From Puniceicoccales bacterium (GTDB lineage: Bacteria; Verrucomicrobiota; Verrucomicrobiae; Opitutales; LL51), in the NCBI GenBank assembly GCA_031259625.1, contig JAIRLG010000101.1, positions 1 through 8,560 on the forward strand: 8,560 nucleotides of DNA, in the 5' to 3' direction. Positions 1 to 5,921 of this stretch are shown one piece after another. Every line of letters begins with the position of its first letter. Positions within the stretch are counted from its first letter, which is position 1. The notes below the pieces were generated by a model that was not told the DNA's origin, did no database searches, and worked only from the letters and a program-made list of their open reading frames with translations. Both the position numbers and the translations under genes were made by a program.

Positions 1-810
1 CTTAATCGCGGAATCCCTCAGGTGCTCTGCTGCTTTTTGGTGCACAGCCAGGGGATGGAGATGCACCTGACACTGCTTCAGAGAAAATTACCCGGTGAAG
101 ATGCGGTGGTCATTCCCGATCCAGACGTGCCGGAACCGGAGCCAACTGCACCATTGCTTTGGATGAGCCTGGAGGGCGTGCGTCTGCTGGAACTTCGGTA
201 TTTGGGCAAAATATATCCCAATATCGAGTTAAACGAGCATTATCGAGCATTGTTCGCAATTTTGAGACGGGCCAATTACAATGCATGCCGTGATTTCTAC
301 GATCCCGAACATTGCCTGGAGGGAAAGAATAAGGGTCGCTTCTTGGAGTGGCGACTGACTGATCCCGATAACCCTGAGGCCATTGTCCCTTATGTTGTGC
401 CTGTTTTGGAACAATTCGATTTGGAGTCCAACAAGCCGATGCGCAGTGATTACTTTGCCACCAAGGAGATGAGAAGGGCTATGGGCAAATCAACGGCGCT
501 GGAGGAAATGCAAATCTATGATCCAGAGACAAGCGTTGCGTGCATAGAGGGGCAGTTCGAACGACAATGGCTGTTGGGAGGCGAAGCCTATGGGATTTTA
601 CGTGAGATGAAAGCTAAGGTCATAGAAACTATCCAATCTGATCCGAATTTGACGATCCAGGCGCAGATGCTCGATCTCGATTGGTGGGCGTATAGGGACC
701 AGCTGTTCGGCGCGAAGGGAATTCCCGAGTTGGGCAAAGAATTTCAGGCGGTCTGCACCGAAGCAGTTCGTCCGGAAGAAGCACAAGAAGGAGAAAGTGA
801 TGTGTTCTAA
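1..810 (+). CDS. hypothetical protein, 3' part (left-truncated)
   Basis: I do not recognise this protein. The frame is open from base 1, so the true start is probably outside the window; in-window candidates are GTG at 22 and ATG at 55 or 61, none with a convincing ribosome binding site. About 262 residues from GTG22 are visible. It looks soluble: no signal peptide or membrane segment, many acidic residues, an early proline/glutamate run (PDPDVPEPEPT), and a tryptophan/tyrosine-rich C-terminal part (LDLDWWAYRDQLF). The tail is acidic and low in complexity (EEAQEGESDVF). Base composition is clearly less GC-rich than the rest of the window, and codon use is more relaxed (ATT, TTG, GAA), which could mean a different history such as horizontal transfer. 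Downstream lie a spacer and tRNA genes on the same strand. A real gene is likely; its function is unknown. Confidence 0.7.
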   Translation, partial: LNRGIPQVLCCFLVHSQGMEMHLTLLQRKLPGEDAVVIPDPDVPEPEPTAPLLWMSLEGVRLLELRYLGKIYPNIELNEHYRALFAILRRANYNACRDFYDPEHCLEGKNKGRFLEWRLTDPDNPEAIVPYVVPVLEQFDLESNKPMRSDYFATKEMRRAMGKSTALEEMQIYDPETSVACIEGQFERQWLLGGEAYGILREMKAKVIETIQSDPNLTIQAQMLDLDWWAYRDQLFGAKGIPELGKEFQAVCTEAVRPEEAQEGESDVF

Positions 811-861
811 AGGCCGCTGAGCTGGCTTTGGGGATTGTGCACAGAGGAGCAGTGCCATTTC

Positions 862-923
862 TCGGCGGATGGGTCGTGGCGCTGAAAGTTTTTCGGCCGA
901 TGGGTCGTGATACGGAAAGCCCT
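862..923. repeat. two 31-bp imperfect tandem units
   Basis: Units 862-892 and 893-923 align without gaps at about 23 of 31 positions and share the core GATGGGTCGTG. They sit in the gene-free spacer (811-1164) between the left-hand gene and the tRNAs. No gene is visible in this spacer besides this pair and element A1 (961-1070). A weak TTGTCA at 1120-1125 could be a -35 for the tRNAs, but no good -10 follows. Confidence 0.5.
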
Positions 924-960
924 CCGGTCGAAGGACTTCTCTCCGGGTGAGTGTTTTTTT

Positions 961-1070
961 GGGGCGATGGCCCCTTTCGGAGAAAGTCGGCCTTTTTTCA
1001 AGAAAAAAAGGCCGGGGTCTGCGGAGCCGCGGGCCGGAGGCCCGCGGCTCCGCAGACGGGCCATCGCCCC
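961..1070. repeat. palindromic four-way-junction element, family A copy 1 (A1)
   Basis: The outer stem is GGGGCGATGGCCC (961-973) paired perfectly with 1058-1070 (13 bp). It encloses three hairpins. Hairpin 1 is CTTTC-GGA-GAAAG (974-986). Hairpin 2 is CGGCCTTTTTT (988-998) paired with 1004-1014. Hairpin 3 has a perfect 19-bp stem, 1017-1035 with 1039-1057, and a GGA loop. Junction spacers are 0, T (987), GG (1015-1016) and 0. A run of seven T precedes the element (954-960). A second copy with the same plan is at 6316-6426. It lies between a protein gene and tRNA-Leu. Function is unknown; a non-autonomous mobile repeat or a structured RNA are the two obvious readings. Confidence 0.88.
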
Positions 1071-1164
1071 ATGCCCAAAAGTCGATGGCGATGCCCTTGG
1101 CCTCAGACCGCGAAAAGGCTTGTCAGGATGAGGAAAAGCGCAGGATGCGGGGCCGAGTGGCTTT

Positions 1165-1250
1165 GCCCTGGTGGCGGAATGGTAGACGCTGAGGACTTAA
1201 AATCCTTTGTCCGCAAGGACGTGCGGGTTCGAGTCCCGCCCTGGGCACCA
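1165..1250 (+). tRNA. tRNA-Leu(UAA), CCA encoded
   Basis: An 86-nt class II tRNA. The D-arm region reads GGCGGAATGGTAGACGC. The anticodon stem GAGGA/TCCTT encloses loop CTTAAAA, giving anticodon UAA (leucine, TTA codon). The long variable arm GTCC-GCAA-GGAC is typical of tRNA-Leu. The T arm is GCGGG-TTCGAGT-CCCGC, and the 3' ACCA is encoded. The acceptor arms GCCCTGG and CCTGGGC pair except for a U5-U68 mismatch, which is unusual. tRNA-Pro follows 17 bases later on the same strand, so the two are probably co-transcribed. Confidence 0.95.
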
Positions 1251-1267
1251 GGCCGTTCATGTCCGCG

Positions 1268-1344
1268 CGGGATGTAGCTCAGCCTGGCAGAGCGCTACGT
1301 TCGGGACGTAGATGTCGCTGGTTCGAATCCAGTCATCCCGACCA
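1268..1344 (+). tRNA. tRNA-Pro(CGG), CCA encoded
   Basis: A 77-nt cloverleaf. Acceptor CGGGATG pairs fully with CATCCCG (1334-1340), including the C1-G72 pair typical of bacterial tRNA-Pro. The anticodon stem CTACG/CGTAG encloses TTCGGGA, giving anticodon CGG with G37. The T arm is CTGG-TTCGAAT-CCAG and the 3' ACCA is encoded. It follows tRNA-Leu closely. The CGG isoacceptor reads CCG codons, in keeping with a GC-rich genome. Confidence 0.96.
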
Positions 1345-1370
1345 GGGAATTTTGGCGAAAAAGGTGGGAG

Positions 1371-1693
1371 TGCGAGAAGGTAGGAGGCTCACCGGCTCTC
1401 CGGCGCTTTTATGAGAATCCCGGGAACTCGAAGTCCCATTATTATGGACGGCAGCTTTGCGAGAGCCCGTGGTAATTCTGTCCCCAGGATGAAGAACTGC
1501 AATTTTGCGTGGGCTGGGCCGGGGAATTTCGATTCCCCATATTAGGGACTGTGGCTCTGCGAGAAGGTAGGAGAGAGGTACAGCCGAATCTCCCGGTGTT
1601 TTTATGGGAGTCTCGGGAACTCGAGGCCCGGTATTGTGGACGGCAGTTTTACGAGAGCCGTGGAAATTCTATCCCCAGGATGATGGACTGCAA
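1371..1693. repeat. degenerate direct duplication overlapping the 3' end of the oleA-like gene
   Basis: Two units of about 133-136 bp, 1371-1503 and 1558-1693, share their start (TGCGAGAAGGTAGGAG), middle (CGGGAACTCGA, TGGACGGCAG) and end (TTCT.TCCCCAGGATGA..., then ACTGCAA), with roughly three quarters identity by eye. The second unit contains the last ~15 codons and stop of the minus-strand oleA-like gene; the first is therefore partly a decayed duplicate of that 3' tail. A shorter related block lies between them (about 1518-1570) and holds a perfect hairpin, GGGGAAT-TTCG-ATTCCCC (1521-1538). This fills the gene-free stretch 1345-1648; I see no separate gene there. Confidence 0.7.
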
Positions 1694-2701
1694 CCCGCTG
1701 CCGATGCCCAGAAGGGCTACGCGGTCGCCGGGGTGGAAATGGCCCTGTTCTTGGGCGATGGAAAGGGTCATGGGCAGCGCAGCGGAGCCGGTATTGCCCA
1801 GGAGGGGAAAGGTCGAGAAGTCCTTCGAAAGGTCCAGGCCGAGGGCGTCGTAGAGCCGGGCCCGGTGGCGCTGGCCGACCTGGTGGGTGAGGAAGTGCTG
1901 GATGCTGTTGGGCTCCCAGCGGGTCAGGCGGAGGAAATTTTCCCAATTGTGCCGGGCCAGGTCGATGCCGGCCCGCAGCAGGGCCTCGGAGTCGGTCAGC
2001 ATCTGCCAGGAGGCATCCTCCGCCACCCCGCCCTCGCAGAGCCGGCAGGCCGTGGTGTCCGCCAGCGCGGAGGCGGCGACGAGATACGGGGCCTCCGGTG
2101 CGGCGGAGCGGGGGGACAGGAGCAGCGCGACGGCGCCGGAGCCCAGGCTCAGGTTGGCGAAGAGGCGCTTGAACTGCCGCCGGTCAAGGATGGGGTTTTT
2201 CGCTTCCCGCAGCGTCGACTCCAGCAGCGGCCGGCTGTTCTCGCCGGAGACGATGAGGGCCGAATGGATTTGGCCGCCCTCGATCTGGCCGGCCGCCAGC
2301 CACAGGGCATTGAGCACCCCCAGGCAGGCATTGGACAGATCGAAGACCTGGGTGTGGGGAGAAAGCGAGAGGAGGTGGTGGACATAGGAGGCGGTGGCGG
2401 GCTCCAGGCGGTCGCGGCAGACGGCGGCGTGGATCAGGAGGTCGAGGGGGTCCGGGGCCAGCCCGGGATGGCCCTCGAAGAGGGCCTGAGCGGCGCAGCC
2501 GCTCGCTCGCGAAGCGAGCATCCCGGGCGGCCAGAGGCGACGCTGACGGATACCGGTCATCAGCTCCAGGCGCCCCGCCGAGAGGTGGAAACGCCCATAG
2601 GTCTCGGCCAGCTCCTCCTCCAGTTCCGCCGAGGTCCTGATCTCCGGCGGCAGGACGTGGCTCAGTGCCCGGAGGGCGACGCGGGAGAAGGAGGCTTGCA
2701 T
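1649..2701 (-). CDS. oleA: OleA-like 3-oxoacyl-[ACP/CoA] synthase III family protein
   Basis: A 350-residue thiolase-fold condensing enzyme. OleA-family members join two fatty acyl-CoA chains head-to-head to a beta-keto acid in long-chain olefin or ketone synthesis; FabH relatives start fatty acid synthesis. Visible signatures are TGIRQRR near 49-55, CRDRLEPATAS (95-105) with Glu100 matching the OleA catalytic glutamate, DLSNACLG with nucleophile Cys126, THQVGQ with His273, LGNTGSAALP with Asn303, and the C-terminal LLGIGSGL. The Cys-His-Asn triad is complete and the length normal. Residues 57-82 are encoded by palindromic element C1, yet the spacing between RRLW and DLLI is as in ordinary OleA. 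The last ~8 residues (EFPRLS) come from a duplicated repeat and differ from the family. The start fits the family N-terminus but has no Shine-Dalgarno; it overlaps the preceding gene by 40 bp. No oleBCD is in view. Confidence 0.88.
   Translation of the reverse strand: MQASFSRVALRALSHVLPPEIRTSAELEEELAETYGRFHLSAGRLELMTGIRQRRLWPPGMLASRASGCAAQALFEGHPGLAPDPLDLLIHAAVCRDRLEPATASYVHHLLSLSPHTQVFDLSNACLGVLNALWLAAGQIEGGQIHSALIVSGENSRPLLESTLREAKNPILDRRQFKRLFANLSLGSGAVALLLSPRSAAPEAPYLVAASALADTTACRLCEGGVAEDASWQMLTDSEALLRAGIDLARHNWENFLRLTRWEPNSIQHFLTHQVGQRHRARLYDALGLDLSKDFSTFPLLGNTGSAALPMTLSIAQEQGHFHPGDRVALLGIGSGLQSIILGIEFPRLS
2456..2532. repeat. palindromic four-way-junction element, family C copy 1 (C1), inside the oleA-like gene
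   Basis: The outer stem is GCCCGGGATG (2461-2470) with 2519-2528, extended by GGCC/GGCC around a bulged A. The inner hairpins are GCCCTC-GAA-GAGGGC (2471-2485), GAGCGGC-GCA-GCCGCTC (2488-2504) and CTCGC-GAA-GCGAG (2506-2518). All loops are 3 nt. It is identical at 76 of 77 positions to C2 (3421-3497). It is read on the minus strand as residues 57-82 of the OleA-like protein; the middle loop is the Cys69 codon. Confidence 0.9.
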
Positions 2702-3129
2702 GGACTAGGACTACCCTCGGCCGGGGAGGGAGCGACCTCCTCTTCCCGCCGGATGAAAGCGACCCGCAGCACGGGTACGTGCCCCGGGGACTCCAGCCGC
2801 TCACCGCGGAGCCGTACCCGCCGGCCGAGCCAGGCCCCGAGCCCCTCCCGGGGCAGTGGGAATCGGCTGAAGTCCAATGCGATCATCGGATGGCCGTGGG
2901 CATCGAAGAGCCAGTAGTCCCGCACCGGTCGGCCAAAGCTTTGTCCCCAGTCCTTCGGCTGACGGAGAATTCCGACCAGCTCCTCGCTGAGGGTCGGGCT
3001 GATCGGCAGGCGGGATTGATAATCGTAGATCACCCGATGCCGCCGCTTCGGGCCCAGGCGCTCCGCTCCGAGTCCCGGCAACCAAAAGAAGAAAACCAAT
3101 GCCCAGCAGCCGTAGCGATGCCAATCCAT
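2662..3129 (-). CDS. small predicted secreted or membrane-anchored protein
   Basis: A 155-residue protein I cannot assign to a family. The N-terminus has the shape of a signal peptide or anchor: MDWHRYG, then a hydrophobic core (WALVFFFWLPGLGA), with possible cleavage after GLGA (about residue 22). The mature part is basic at first (KRRHRVIYDY), has a central globular-looking segment with YWLFDAHGHPMIALDF (72-87), and ends in a Pro/Ser-rich low-complexity tail (about 133-155). The frame stays open upstream, but that part is formed by repeats and anti-pheS sequence; ATG3129 is chosen because the signal-like segment begins there. No clear ribosome binding site. The 3' end overlaps the start of the oleA-like gene by 40 bp, suggesting co-transcription and perhaps translational coupling. 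It could be an envelope protein in the same lipid pathway, but only context suggests this. Confidence 0.6.
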   Translation of the reverse strand: MDWHRYGCWALVFFFWLPGLGAERLGPKRRHRVIYDYQSRLPISPTLSEELVGILRQPKDWGQSFGRPVRDYWLFDAHGHPMIALDFSRFPLPREGLGAWLGRRVRLRGERLESPGHVPVLRVAFIRREEEVAPSPAEGSPSPCKPPSPASPSGH

Positions 3130-3420
3130 GCCCCGGCAGGGAGTGAAATATCCCCGCCACGTCAACAGCGATTCCACCGTACTCGGCCGCCGGCCTTTCC
3201 AAAGCCTATCGGATCCAAAGAGATGGGGTCGAGGGAACAGATAGCTCGGGCGTAGCCAGGAGCAGCTCTGGGTGTCCAGAGGCGGCTCGGTGTTTTGGTA
3301 GCCGAGAACAGCGGCCCTGGGTCTGGGCAATTGAGGGGCGGTTGGCTCTGGATCTGGGAGCGGTGGCTTTAGATTTTTGGCCGCTGGGAATGGGAGAATG
3401 CTTTGGGGTCTCTTGTCCCG

Positions 3421-3497
3421 GGCCAGCCCGGGATGGCCCTCGAAGAGGGCCTGAGCGGCGTAGCCGCTCGCTCGCGAAGCGAGCATCCCGGGCGGCC
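3421..3497. repeat. palindromic four-way-junction element, family C copy 2 (C2)
   Basis: Same 77-bp fold as C1, with one difference: the middle loop is GTA instead of GCA. The outer stem is 3426-3435 with 3484-3493, plus GGCC at each end. Here the element is intergenic. Read on the minus strand it would give the same peptide as in the OleA-like protein but with Tyr in place of Cys69. Element B1 begins 15 bp further on. Confidence 0.88.
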
Positions 3498-3512
3498 AGC
3501 CTGTGGTTTTGG

Positions 3513-3620
3513 GTGGCGCTGTCTTTGGCTCCCGAAGGGAGCTGGCCCGCTGCGCGGGCCCCCAGCGCCGGAGGAGGGCGGGACCTCCGCCCTCCTCCGG
3601 CGCTGCAAAGACAGCGCCAC
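3513..3620. repeat. palindromic four-way-junction element, family B copy 1 (B1)
   Basis: The outer stem is GTGGCGCTGTCTTTG (3513-3527) paired perfectly with 3606-3620 (15 bp). The hairpins are GCTCCC-GAA-GGGAGC (3528-3542), GGCCCGC-TGC-GCGGGCC (3544-3560), and a long one with a 19-bp stem (3563-3581 with 3587-3605). Junction spacers are 0, T, CC, 0, the same lengths as in family A. It lies 66 bp beyond the pheS stop and could incidentally stop or stabilise that transcript, though no T-run follows it. A sister copy is at 5103-5204. Confidence 0.9.
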
Positions 3621-3686
3621 ACACCCTTGGTGCGGAAAGGAATCTCGGGCTGGGAAAGAAATCTCGAAACGGATGGGGAGAGACTT

Positions 3687-5027
3687 TCAGGCGAACTGCC
3701 GGAGGAAGCGCCAGTCGTTGCGGGTGAAGTGCCGGATGTCGTCGATGCCGTAGAGGAACATCGCGATGCGCTCCAGGCCCAGGGCGAAGGCAAAGCCCGT
3801 CCACTGCTCCGGATCGTAGTCCACGGCCCGGAACACCTCCGGATCCACCAGCCCACAGCCGATGATCTCCACCCACTGCCCGCTGAGCTTGCCCAGCGAG
3901 GGGGAGCGGACGTCCAGCTCGAAGCTGGGCTCGGTGAAGGGGAAAAAGCTCGGCCGCAGGCGCATTTGCACCTGGGTGCCCAGGAGCTCCTGGAGGAAGA
4001 AGAAGAGCGTATTCCTCAAATCCGCCACCGTGAGATTCCGGTCGACGGCAAGCCCCTCGTACTGGTGGAAGTTCGCGCTGTGGGTCGCGTCGTTGGTGTC
4101 GCGCCGAAAGACCCGGCCCGGGGAGACGATGCGGAGGGGCGGCTTTTCCGCCAGCATCGTGCGGATCTGCACCGTCGAGGTCTGGGAACGCAGGATGTAG
4201 CGCTCGGTCTTATCGCCCTCCCTCCGACGACGGATATTGCCGACCTCCAAATCCTTCGGGAGGTAGAAGGTATCTTGCTCGTCCCGGGCCGGGTGCTCGG
4301 GCGGCGTGTTCAGGGCATCGAAGCAGAACCATTCGGTCTCGATCTCGTTGCCCTCGGCGAGGCTATAGCCCAGGCGCTGGAAAATCGCGTCGATGCGCCG
4401 ACGCAGCCGGGTCAGGGGGTGGAGCGTGCCGTTGGCCGCCAACCGCGGGCGGAGGGTGAGGTCGATGGGGGGAGGGAGCTGCCGCCGCCGGGCCTCCCGC
4501 TCCAGTTCCTGCCGCCTGTGGTCGAACAGCTCTTCGAGGGTGGTCTTGATGGCGTTGATCCTCTGACCGAAGGCCGGCCGCTGCTCCAGTGGCTGGGCCT
4601 GGATGTTTTTGACGAGCATCCGCACCGACCCCTGGGGGCCCAGGAAGCGCGCCTTGCAGCTTTCCCAATCCGAGCGCCTGTGGACGGTGGTCAGCTCCTG
4701 CCGGGCCTGGTCGATGAGTTCTTCCATGGGATGTTCCTGCAAATACTGGGCGATGAGCCCCTGGAGTGGCGAGCCGGGGGCCAGCGAGGCCATGACTTCC
4801 GCCAGCGATTGGTGCAGGCCCTCGTCCATGCCCAGCTGCCGCAGTCGGCTTCTCAGCCCTTCCTTCAGGCTCTCCGGCGAGGGCGATCCGCCCGGCGATT
4901 TCGGAGAGGACGAAGGCGCCGGGGCCGGGCCCTCCCCTTCCCCCGCCTGTCCGGCCTGCCGGTTTCGCTCCGCCTGGGCGAAGAGGTGCTCGATCAGGGC
5001 CTTCCGGCGCTCGTGTTCATCGGACAT
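3687..5027 (-). CDS. pheS: phenylalanine--tRNA ligase alpha subunit
   Basis: Cytoplasmic class II aminoacyl-tRNA synthetase subunit that, with PheT as an alpha2beta2 enzyme, charges tRNA-Phe. The catalytic domain occupies about residues 200-446: HPLTRLRRRI, ILRSQTSTVQIRTM (278-291), motif 2 SPGRVFRRDTNDATHSANFHQYEGL-type region (302-326), and motif 3 GFAFALGLERIAMFLYGIDD (411-430). A basic coiled-coil arm lies at about 150-185. At 446 residues it is about 100 longer than usual PheS. Ordinary PheS proteins begin near Met101 (MEELIDQAR). The extra N-terminus is a charged helix, a Gly/Pro/Ser linker (about 28-53) and a helical part. ATG5027 lacks a Shine-Dalgarno, whereas Met101 (ATG at 4727) has AGGA 7 nt upstream, so either start is possible. 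pheT does not follow; rplT lies 452 bp upstream. Confidence 0.95.
   Translation of the reverse strand: MSDEHERRKALIEHLFAQAERNRQAGQAGEGEGPAPAPSSSPKSPGGSPSPESLKEGLRSRLRQLGMDEGLHQSLAEVMASLAPGSPLQGLIAQYLQEHPMEELIDQARQELTTVHRRSDWESCKARFLGPQGSVRMLVKNIQAQPLEQRPAFGQRINAIKTTLEELFDHRRQELEREARRRQLPPPIDLTLRPRLAANGTLHPLTRLRRRIDAIFQRLGYSLAEGNEIETEWFCFDALNTPPEHPARDEQDTFYLPKDLEVGNIRRRREGDKTERYILRSQTSTVQIRTMLAEKPPLRIVSPGRVFRRDTNDATHSANFHQYEGLAVDRNLTVADLRNTLFFFLQELLGTQVQMRLRPSFFPFTEPSFELDVRSPSLGKLSGQWVEIIGCGLVDPEVFRAVDYDPEQWTGFAFALGLERIAMFLYGIDDIRHFTRNDWRFLRQFA
4735..4738 (-). promoter_or_regulatory. possible internal ribosome binding site for canonical-length PheS
   Basis: AGGA on the minus strand, 7 nt before an in-frame ATG (4725-4727). 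That ATG coincides with the usual start of PheS proteins, whereas the upstream start at 5027 has no such motif. A short AGGA can occur by chance. Confidence 0.35.
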
Positions 5028-5102
5028 GGCAATGGCCGTTCAGGGTTGGGCGAGATGGAGTTTAAGCCGCCGAGGGCGAGGAGATGGCTTGGGGCTGGCG
5101 GG

Positions 5103-5204
5103 GGCGCTGTCTTTGGCTCCCTTCGGGAGCGGCCCGCGGGGCGGGCCCCCAAGGGGCGAAAAAGGAAAAGAATTTCCTTTTTCGCCCCTTGCAAAGACAG
5201 CGCC
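5103..5204. repeat. palindromic four-way-junction element, family B copy 2 (B2)
   Basis: The outer stem GGCGCTGTCTTTG (5103-5115) pairs perfectly with 5192-5204, identical to B1. Hairpin 1 is GCTCCC-TTC-GGGAGC (5116-5130): same stem as B1, loop reverse-complemented. Hairpin 2 is GGCCCGC-GGG-GCGGGCC (5131-5147). Hairpin 3 has a perfect 19-bp stem (5150-5168 with 5173-5191) whose A/G-rich sequence is unlike B1, but whose length is the same. Spacers are 0, 0, CC, 0. Confidence 0.9.
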
Positions 5205-5450
5205 AGTCTCCCCCGGGATGCGCTCCAGCCCTCCCCAAGTACATACTCCAGGCGGACAGAAGGCTCCTCCCCTAAACTCGACCAATACTTCCGATTCATC
5301 GGATGTGACACTAACTGCTCGGTTTGGAAAAGGCGAGGCCGAGGCACACCTCAACCGGAAGAAGAACTTCTTCTCTCCCCCTCTCGACTCCCGTGATACT
5401 TTCTTCCTCACTTCCCCGACCGCTTTGGGTCATGCCGGTCAGCGGAGCTC

Positions 5451-5476
5451 GGGGATTGGGCCTGGCCCTATTCCCC
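5451..5476 (-). terminator. imperfect hairpin just 3' of rplT
   Basis: GGGGA...TCCCC outer and GGGC-CTG-GCCC inner pairings with a small internal loop, starting 3 bp beyond the rplT stop codon. No T-run follows on the minus strand, so intrinsic termination is doubtful; it may only be a processing or stability hairpin. Confidence 0.25.
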
Positions 5477-5479
5477 ATT

Positions 5480-5860
5480 TCACCGGGCCTCGGCCGGAGT
5501 GATTCCCGGCAAAACTTCCCGTACCCGGGTGATCACCTGGGTGAAGGCCTCCGGATCGTGGAGGGCCAGCTCGCTGAGGGACTTGCGGTCCAGCTGGATC
5601 TGGGCGGCCTTCAGGCCGGCGATGAATCGGCAGTAGGGCAGGCCGAAGGGCCGGCAAGCGGCGTTGAGGCGCACGATCCACAGCTGGCGCATCTCGGTTT
5701 TCCGCTTCCGCCGGTCGCGGTAGGCGAACTGTCCGGCCCGCCGCCAGGCCTCCCGGGCATAGCGGAAGAGGCGGGACTTGTTCCCGAAATAGCCCCGGGT
5801 CGCCTTCAGCATCCTCCTCCGGCGCCGATGGGTCGCTCCTGCGTGGGTCGCTCTTGGCAT
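5480..5860 (-). CDS. rplT: 50S ribosomal protein L20
   Basis: L20 binds 23S rRNA early in assembly of the large ribosomal subunit; in several bacteria it also represses its own operon. The 126 residues show the family pattern throughout: MPRATHAGATHRRRRR start, GYFGNKSRLFRYAREA (23-38), FAYRDRRKRKTEMRQLWI (45-62), RLNAACRPFG, CRFIAGLKAAQIQLDRK (77-93) and the conserved end LALHDPEAF. A slightly long C-terminal tail follows (ITRVREVLPGITPAEAR). The start is certain: it matches the family and has AGGAGA (5866-5871) 5 nt upstream, the best ribosome binding site in the window. It follows rpmI by 61 bp in the same direction, the usual rpmI-rplT pair. Confidence 0.97.
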   Translation of the reverse strand: MPRATHAGATHRRRRRMLKATRGYFGNKSRLFRYAREAWRRAGQFAYRDRRKRKTEMRQLWIVRLNAACRPFGLPYCRFIAGLKAAQIQLDRKSLSELALHDPEAFTQVITRVREVLPGITPAEAR

Positions 5861-5865
5861 GTGCT

Positions 5866-5871
5866 TCTCCT
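5866..5871 (-). promoter_or_regulatory. ribosome binding site of rplT
   Basis: AGGAGA on the minus strand, 5 nt before the rplT ATG. It stands out because the other minus-strand starts here lack a recognisable Shine-Dalgarno. Confidence 0.8.
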
Positions 5872-5921
5872 TTTATCCTACTGTGAGACCCACCTTTCCC
5901 CGCGATGGGTCGAAAAATGTC

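Larger units (their letters stand above)
3130..3686. other. gene-free spacer with two palindromic elements
   Basis: No convincing gene on either strand. Long frames run through it only because the GC-rich repeats lack stops. It contains C2 and B1, separated by 15 bp. The remainder (3130-3420) shows no recognisable element; a promoter for the minus-strand secreted-protein/oleA pair is expected here but I see no good -35/-10 pair. Confidence 0.6.
5028..5479. other. gene-free spacer between rplT and pheS
   Basis: No gene is supported on either strand. The spacer holds palindromic element B2 (5103-5204), a 16-bp palindrome GAAGAAG-AA-CTTCTTC (5358-5373) and an imperfect hairpin beside the rplT stop. 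The 5205-5450 part is less GC-rich and could carry a separate pheS promoter; I see no convincing one. Confidence 0.55.

Noticed and set aside
961..1070. Palindromic elements as intrinsic terminators
   Set aside because: The stems are far larger than needed, and no T-run follows the fold in the direction of neighbouring genes; C1 lies inside a coding sequence.
1604..2917. 437-codon plus-strand open frame
   Set aside because: Antisense to the oleA-like gene, which has clear family motifs and catalytic residues.
3421..3497. Cloverleaf elements as degenerate tRNAs
   Set aside because: No anticodon-loop, T-loop or CCA signature, and the stem lengths do not match tRNA arms.
2662..3876. 404-codon minus-strand frame as a single gene
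   Set aside because: Its 5' two thirds cross B1, C2 and the 3' end of pheS in another frame; only the part from 3129 onward has protein-like features.
3342..5396. 684-codon plus-strand open frame
   Set aside because: It is antisense to pheS and crosses two palindromic elements; stops are rare here because of GC-rich codon use. The translated sequence has no recognisable domain.
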